Under the pieces are notes generated by a model. That model saw only the letters and a list, made by a program, of their open reading frames with translations, was not told where the DNA came from and made no database searches. Positions 57,585 to 64,000 of a stretch of 64,000 nucleotides of DNA are shown piece after piece. Every line of letters starts with the position of its first letter. The first letter of the stretch is position 1. The stretch is from NCBI GenBank assembly GCA_013398055.1, contig VZRS01000313.1, positions 152,213-216,212 of the forward strand, read 5' to 3'. This DNA comes from Ifrita kowaldi. Lineage: Eukaryota; Chordata; Aves; Passeriformes; Cinclosomatidae. The translations under genes and the position numbers were made by a program.

Positions 57585-59950
57585 AACACATTATATTATT
57601 CTTTAGTGGCCACTTTTAAACAAAACATAACCATAGAAAATTCTACTCATTCTTCCTGAATTTTGTTCCAGTCTTGTCAGACTGGGCTGACTTGATGTGT
57701 AATGAGTCTCTTATCTGACATTTCCTGTTGTCCCTAGTGGTTGTAAAATCATTACTCCTGAGAAAACAAAGTTTACATGTTGATAAGTGGTGAAGGGAAG
57801 AATAAGGCTATGATGAGAAACTGCAGCTACTCTTCTCACTTCTCTCTCATGCTCTGTCTCCAACAGGAATAATTCACATTCTTGCAATTTAGAGAAAAGT
57901 TTCCAAGTCCTCTATTTGGGAACATATTTCAGTTTCTCCTGGGAGGTGAAAGCAGTTTGCTGTGAAATGCTTCAGACTCTCACAGTGACTGATTTTCTGC
58001 TTCCTTCTCTAGGGGTAGAATCAATGACGGTGGGGTAGGTTCCAAAAAATTTATTGGAATAGGAAAAAAAAAAAAGACAAAAATAGTTGAACCCATTTAA
58101 TAGCTGTGATATCATTTTACTGGCTTCCCCTGTCTGCAGGGCATATGTCAGTGGTTGATTTTGTGCTTGGAGCACCAAAGGAATGGTCTTTAAAGGCTTT
58201 TTCCATCCCAGTATCAAAAAGAGCACCCCAGAGACAGCTGTCCCTGATGTGATTAACCACTGAAATGGTACTTGCAAACAGGGTGATGAAAACCTCTGAA
58301 GTCTGCAATAAAGTGACGAGGCTCAAAGTCACCTTGAGACAGGGAAAAAAAGATTCCTAGAATTGGGAGAAAATATGTGCATTATTTATATGAAATATAA
58401 TCCAATAATATATTAACAGTAATATTGGAAAACATCTTTATTACATTTAGGAGTTTTTAAAAAACTGGACGATTTAAAATGATTTAGCTTAAAATGGGCA
58501 TATAAACAGTGCTTAGGTTCTGAAGAAAGGAACATCAATTCATTTTTTTCAGGTTCTTAATGCACACACGTATTTGCATTGCACTGCCTATGCAAGGAAA
58601 TTATCTGCTAAATTAGCAAACAATACTTGCTCTGTCAAATCCAGTTTTCTCATCTTCGCTTGCAGTGATGGTCTTTCCCAATTGGACCGACATCATCTCC
58701 TGTTATCACAGACATCAAGGAAATATGTTTTGGAGTACACCATGGCATTCAAAAGGCTTTGGCTTTCTCAGACCAATAAAACTTGCAAGTGAAAGTCTTT
58801 TCCCACTGACCACCACAGATTAAAACCTTTGAGAGCTTCAGATATACCTAATTGTTATGGTGTCATACAGAAGAGGGGGGACCTCTATCAAAACTTAGAG
58901 ATAAAAAAAAATATCTTTGACAAATGATGGAGTTTAAGGAAAAGTCAATTCTGGTGATTCATGGTGTAAATATCTGAGTACCACTAAAAATGTACCTATC
59001 CATTTTTTCCATGATATAAAGGGCAACAAGCAGTTTCCATTATTCTGCCTCAGGGATCTCGCAAAGAAAAAGCTTTCTTTCTTAAAAACATGTCTCAGTT
59101 TGAATATTATTTTGGAAAACAAATACTATCAGCACACCTACCCTACCTAGCTGAATGGATCTTCTGTCAGTGAACCTGACATTTAACACCAACTTGTTTT
59201 GGAAATTCCAGTTATCCACCTCACAAACAAAATAAGCTAAAGAAAACCACTATTTTGTAGAAATGAAGCTTGTCTACTTCTCCCTGTCCTTGTTGCTTCC
59301 TTTGGCTGTAGCATTAGAAAGCATCTAGAATCTCTGCTGCCCCACTTCCCTGCAGACTGAACCCCATCCGAAGAGCTTGGGCAGTTACCCATGGACCATT
59401 TTCCTGCTGGCAGCAGCTCCGTGACACCGTGCCATTCCTCCTACCCCGGACAGAAAAAAATTGTTTTCCATACCTCAAGCAGGCAGAGGCAGTCAGTTTG
59501 AATAGCTGTAGTTCCTCAGCGTAGGTGAGAAAAAAGGAAGAGAAGAACCAAAAATAGCACCTTCTCTGAGAGCATGCAGGGCTTGATTCTTCCACAACAT
59601 GCTCTATCAACCCCGCTCCACAAAATGGCAGCTGGCTGGCAGGCAGCAGCCTCCAAGAAAGATGAGGTGGTACTCCCTGGAAAATTAAATAACTGGTATG
59701 GAGCTGCAAATCTTGCAGTGCTGGCTCCCAAAATGTTGGGGTGGGGTGAGGTGTGGAGGGAGTGTTGTCATGCAGGGCTGGATAGCCTCAGGGACATTTG
59801 CACAGAAAAGGAAGGAGATGAGGAGGTGGGATAGGATCATGTAGGTTCTGCTCTGAAGTCTTGCAGCCCGGTGCTTTCAGAGCAGTACATTTTCCCTGCT
59901 CCAGCTCCTGAACAAAGCAAATTAATGAAGTGCCGTTAGTTGACTACTTA
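57585..59950. other. Non-coding spacer
   Basis: No gene or repeat is supported. A 13-nt A run lies near 58062-58075. Confidence 0.4.
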
Positions 59951-60300
59951 ATGTTTCAAGCATTTTCCCATCTTACACATATTTTTTTTAAAGCAAAACT
60001 CAGACACAACCAAAAAGCATATTAAACTTTCACCCACTCTTCGAGAATATGAAAAGTGCAAAGGGTGAGGGAGAGAAAAGCAACAACATTTTCAGTTCTG
60101 TTTGTGTTTTAATTAAACGTAATGGGTCTGTTTCCAAGATTTACGCCAATCTCTGTTTCAAAGTGGAAAATGGTGCAAATTTCACAAATTCTCTCTTAAA
60201 ATGACCCTGAAATTAATAAGCCTGTGATGTTGATGAAGTGTTACAGATTTTTATTAGGCAGAATCTGAACAGCTTTTATTTCATGCTCCTATGTCTTCAT
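59951..60300. promoter_or_regulatory. AT-rich block, possible conserved non-coding element
   Basis: Repeat-free, motif-dense sequence (gtgttttaattaaacg, acaaattctctcttaaaatg, gaaattaataagcctg) without open frames, similar in texture to vertebrate enhancers. This is an impression only. Confidence 0.18.
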
Positions 60301-61348
60301 ACCTGTGTTGGGTGCAGCTCTCAATGTGAAACTCTGAACTCAGTAATTACAGCTAAAAATTGTGACAGAAGGTTTTAAATTTCAGAGCAAAAAAGAAGCA
60401 GAGAAATATACCACAGCCATATGAGAGACACAGTCATTTTGTCTTCGCTTGAGAAATCCCAATGAAAAGATGAAATTTCACTTGGGTAAAAAAAGTAGGA
60501 GCAGATTTTGGCCCTCGTTCTTGGAAAATCTGCCCTTAATTTAGCCAAGAATAAGGATGCCTCCTTTCTAAATGAATGGGGTATGGTAAATTCACTAGTG
60601 TGAGAAGAAGCTTGTATAACATTTTAGCTACTGGGCAATATATTCTCTGCTAAAAAAAATCTTACAGTGCCTCCTTAAGTGCAAACAGAGGTAGCCAGCA
60701 GACAGTGTACAACATGTGTAACTCTGGGCACAGAGAACTTTGTGAGTCTGCCAAAAACTCATCTCATTAGTGCGCTTTGCAGCTGTAGAACAACCGTTTG
60801 GCTGAAATTATGTAGACTGAATATAAAACCATGTCCTGGAGGTGAAAGGCCCAGTGGAGGGAGTATGCTGGAACTCCGTGCACCAGAATGATGTTCTAGG
60901 AATTCCCTGGTCAGGGTGCAAAAATTCATCTGCACATCTTGATATCCAGCTTTGACAGGAAAAGGTATATTCTCTGCAACAAGATCTTTCTTTGCAGCTA
61001 GCTCAATCCTGGAGCTGTGAGGCTGGAACAGTACATCTTTTATACATAACACTCACAGACCTGATATACTTGCATCAAGAAGGAAATTAAGACAGCTGCC
61101 TGTCCCGTAGGAGCACAAATTAAATGCTGAAGCCCAATACATTTATGCAATGTTTTATACACCTCCAAAACACAAAAGCTGTCAAGTCACAATTTTGGTG
61201 GTTTTTTGAATTGTTTCTTACACACTGTCAGGGTTTCATGCACCATTCTTTACATTTAAAGAAAGCAACACAGACTGATTTCTGACATGCACCCTCCTAT
61301 CACATCTATCAGTGCAGTACAGTGAGTGTTAAATGAATGTCACCACAG
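60301..61348. other. Non-coding spacer
   Basis: No gene. The stretch 60495-60540 (gcagattttggccctcgttc) is faintly reminiscent of an old amniote repeat but is too short to call. Confidence 0.35.
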
Positions 61349-61351
61349 AGC

Positions 61352-61368
61352 CTCTCTCTCTCTCTCTC
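61352..61368. repeat. CT dinucleotide repeat
   Basis: Eight and a half CT units without interruption. Confidence 0.9.
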
Positions 61369-61369
61369 A

Positions 61370-62324
61370 AGTTTTAAATTTCCCTTGCTAGTGTAAAACT
61401 TAATGAAAGCCCTGGAGTATACAATAGCATTTTGAAAACAGGAATTTGTGACTGCTGTGAATCATCACTCACAGCAGGGACCCAGAAATGTGAATTGTGG
61501 GAGGAACAGGCTCAGTCCCCCTCTCTTTTTTACTGGGAATTTATTACAGGCGTGTCATTATTTACAATGCACCATTCACATCCTCTAAAGAGCCAATAAA
61601 CTGGCTGCTGAATATGCATTTTGCTCTGTGGTGAACACAGATGTTTCCAGCTAATATCCATTTCATTTAATTTCTTTTCTTTAAAAAAAAAAAAAAATCT
61701 ATCTTGCTATTTCTGTAGCAGCTGGGTAACTATTTGCCAGTCTTCGATTTGGGAATCACTCCTCATATTTATTATAGTTGGTGCCATTTGTGTTGCACAA
61801 AGTGGAGGTCTGTCCGTATTACCACTCTCTGCCTGTGTTTGCAAGGGTACCAAATGCAGTTGCTAAAATTCTCTCACAGTTTAAAGAAAAGGCCGCTTGA
61901 GGATTCAGCACAGGTTCGAATTTCACTAATGATATGTGGCAAAAATAGTGTCAGATGTTTTTGTGTTCCAAGAGTACATCAGAAACCACTGGTGTTTGAG
62001 GGGGGTTTGTTTTGATTTTGCATTCTTGTGAGTAAAATATATTGTTGATTCACAACTGACAGGTTGGTGGTCATTAATTTACAGTCCCTTCATGTATTAG
62101 TAAGAGAAAGCATAGGGAATGATGGTGAACTGCAGAAGGTTTGTAAGTTCAACTCAGATAATCATTCCTAACTTCAGATACTTATCTCTGCTAGCACTAT
62201 CCCCTGGGAATGCAAAACTGGTCTGTCATTTCTGTGAAAAAATACTCTCCTGAGGTCCTGGTTTCCTGCATCTTGTCCGGCTGGAATCTGAAAGTTCAAA
62301 GGTAACTAATAAATACATTTCTGA
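61370..62324. other. Spacer, partly regulatory-looking
   Basis: 61390-61670 is repeat-free and includes short palindromic pieces (gactgctgtgaatcatcact, ccattcacatcctct) and AP-1-like sites, so it may be an enhancer. A 14-nt A run lies at about 61683-61697. No gene. Confidence 0.3.
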
Positions 62325-62326
62325 TT

Positions 62327-62344
62327 ATCATCATCATTATTATT
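62327..62344. repeat. ATC/ATT triplet repeat
   Basis: 'atcatcatcattattatt' is a short mixed trinucleotide microsatellite. Confidence 0.85.
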
Positions 62345-62349
62345 CACAG

Positions 62350-64000
62350 TCCTATAGCAATTTTTTTAAAGCCTCACAAGAGCTGTGGTTTCACACAGTT
62401 TGTATATGGATAATGGCTGAGGAGGTGGAAAAGAGGGGCTCACGTTTTATCCAAATCAGATTGTTCAAAGTAGATTGCTATTCTATAAATTCCTCCCCTC
62501 CTTGTGGTGTGGAAGGCAGTGTTATTGGGAATCACCAGATGGCTGGTTACAGATGGTGTTATACATTCTATCTTCAATTAGCTCTTGAAGAAGTGCTTAT
62601 TGTTAGCTGTGGTGCAGTTCTTCCTCCACACGAAAATACTGCGGATAAGACCTGCCCTGCCTGAACCTCTCTGACAAGCAAAGCACTTTTAGATGTGAGA
62701 GTGTGAGAAAGACTTCTCGAAAGCGCTCCCGTGAGAAGGCACTGAAAACCCAATGCGAGTGAATGACTGTGAGTGAGCAGCTCCCTGAATTTTTACCTGT
62801 TACCTGCAGGTTATAGGCACTTGAGGAAATAAAATGCTGTTTGGGTCTAGACTGTGGGAGATGAGCAAGGCCTTGCAAAAGCAGAAGGGAAAGAACCCAG
62901 TGACTACTGCAAGGTGACAAAGCGTATCACGCTTTGCCCTCCCACTCTGGTCTGCCTGCTCCACCTCCATATGCACAGTCAGCATTGTCCTCTGCCAGAG
63001 GCTGTGTATCCCTGCTGAGTGGCTGGGGAAGAGGCAGGAGGACTGAAGACATCAGCCAGTGTGTTCATGCTTCTGACTCACAGGAAGGACATCTGAATGA
63101 GTTAAGATGAGGCAATTCTGCTCGGAACACCATGCTTGGAGACACTGTCGGCATGACAAAGAGAGGAACCTGCGGCCCCCGTTGCAGTGGTAGGAAGATC
63201 TGGTTGGAGTATAAATGGTAAAATTCTCCTTTTAAAGAGCTGTAGTCACTGTTTTTTATTGGAACATTTTATCACCCTTTTGGGGGGTCATTTCACTTGT
63301 AAAAACCCAAATCAGGAGTCTCCTAGTATTTCTGTGTGGGTTTCTGTATGAAAGAGATAGGTGGGGAAGGGACCCTAGTTAGTAATTTTGTTGGACCAAG
63401 ATCTTACCTTCCCTATGCCTAATAAAAACATCAACCCCTGTAGCTGCAGAGTGGTTGCAAGGTACAGGTCAATGAAGAATTAAGTCTTTTGCATTGGAAA
63501 AAATGTCTTGTAATGCATATTAATTTAATATGGATTTCCCATGAAGGAAAAAGCTTTTGTTTTTCATCAAAATGTGAAATGAACAAATTTGAGGTTTTTA
63601 GAGAGACTCAGCAAGGGCCAGTTTCACCTTTAAGAAAAAGGCAGGAATCTTCCATTGTCCTTGAGAACCAGGTCAGGCGGCAACCTCTGCCAACATCTGA
63701 CAGCAGGAGAAAGGTGAACACAAGTCTCAGTCTCCCTTGCTGCAGTACAGGCTGAGTGAGCAGACCTACATGCCTGTGAGGAGGGGCCCTCATCTACCTG
63801 GGCCTGGGCTCCCTCTCACACACCAAGGTGGCAAAGTCTTGGTCTTTCAGTGATATTCATGTGCATGGGGTCTTATAAAAATGGGGATTTTAAGATGCTG
63901 AATCATAGACTTCAATAACAGCAAATAACCAGGTGTGGAAATTAAATACTACATGTGCAGAACAGTCCCTAAATATGTATTTAAATGCCAATAAAAGCTT
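62350..64000. other. Non-coding spacer to window end
   Basis: No exon or repeat is supported. Overlapping frames at 62413-62985 and 63489-63793 lie on opposite strands and are chance-sized. The composition becomes slightly GC-richer at 62.9-63.2 kb. Confidence 0.4.

Noticed and set aside
1..64000. CRISPR arrays, bacterial operons, prophage, tRNA or rRNA genes
   Set aside because: None seen; the composition and CR1 copies indicate vertebrate nuclear DNA.

Overview
This window looks like bird nuclear DNA. The main evidence is four to five CR1 LINE copies whose reverse-complement tails (the 'atcacagaat...ggttggaaaagacct...atca' signature) lie near 12.65, 13.1, 14.6, 49.0 and 54.3 kb. Older amniote repeats (MIR-like, an L2/L3-like tail, and palindromic 'cttaaacatgtg' relics), a low-to-moderate GC background, simple repeats and one assembly gap support this. 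There are no bacterial-style genes, operons, CRISPR arrays, rRNA or recognisable tRNA. The species cannot be named from the sequence.

Most of the 64 kb reads as intergenic or intronic DNA. I found no complete protein-coding gene. Open frames of 60-180 codons occur on both strands, as expected by chance at this length, and nearly all are left out.

Layout: 0-1 kb is AT-rich spacer. 1.1-1.75 kb is a CpG-rich island with two strong donor-like sites, the best promoter candidate. 2.2-2.35 kb is a T-rich tract broken by 101 N. 4-12 kb is spacer with old repeat relics and a 36-nt perfect purine/pyrimidine alternation at 11.64 kb. 13.1-13.55 kb is the best CR1 copy, ending in an inverted head-to-head junction. 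15.15-15.96 kb is a more GC-rich block resembling an endogenous retroviral LTR and leader on the minus strand. 19-30 kb is spacer with small tandem and inverted repeats. 29.7-37.6 kb holds three splice-flanked open segments in compatible phase, a weak candidate for an unrecognised gene, together with amniote palindromic relics. 41.8-41.94 kb is a long GAA/TTC tract next to short TTC and ATC runs. 56.1-56.3 kb is an exon-like segment resembling a decayed C-terminus of a papain-family (cathepsin L-like) protease. The remainder is spacer with simple repeats and possible AT-rich regulatory blocks.

I see no evidence that these pieces form one system. The items most worth checking are the inverted CR1 junction, the cathepsin-like segment, the three-exon candidate and the isolated CpG island. 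All repeat and exon assignments were made by eye against remembered family features, without database searches.
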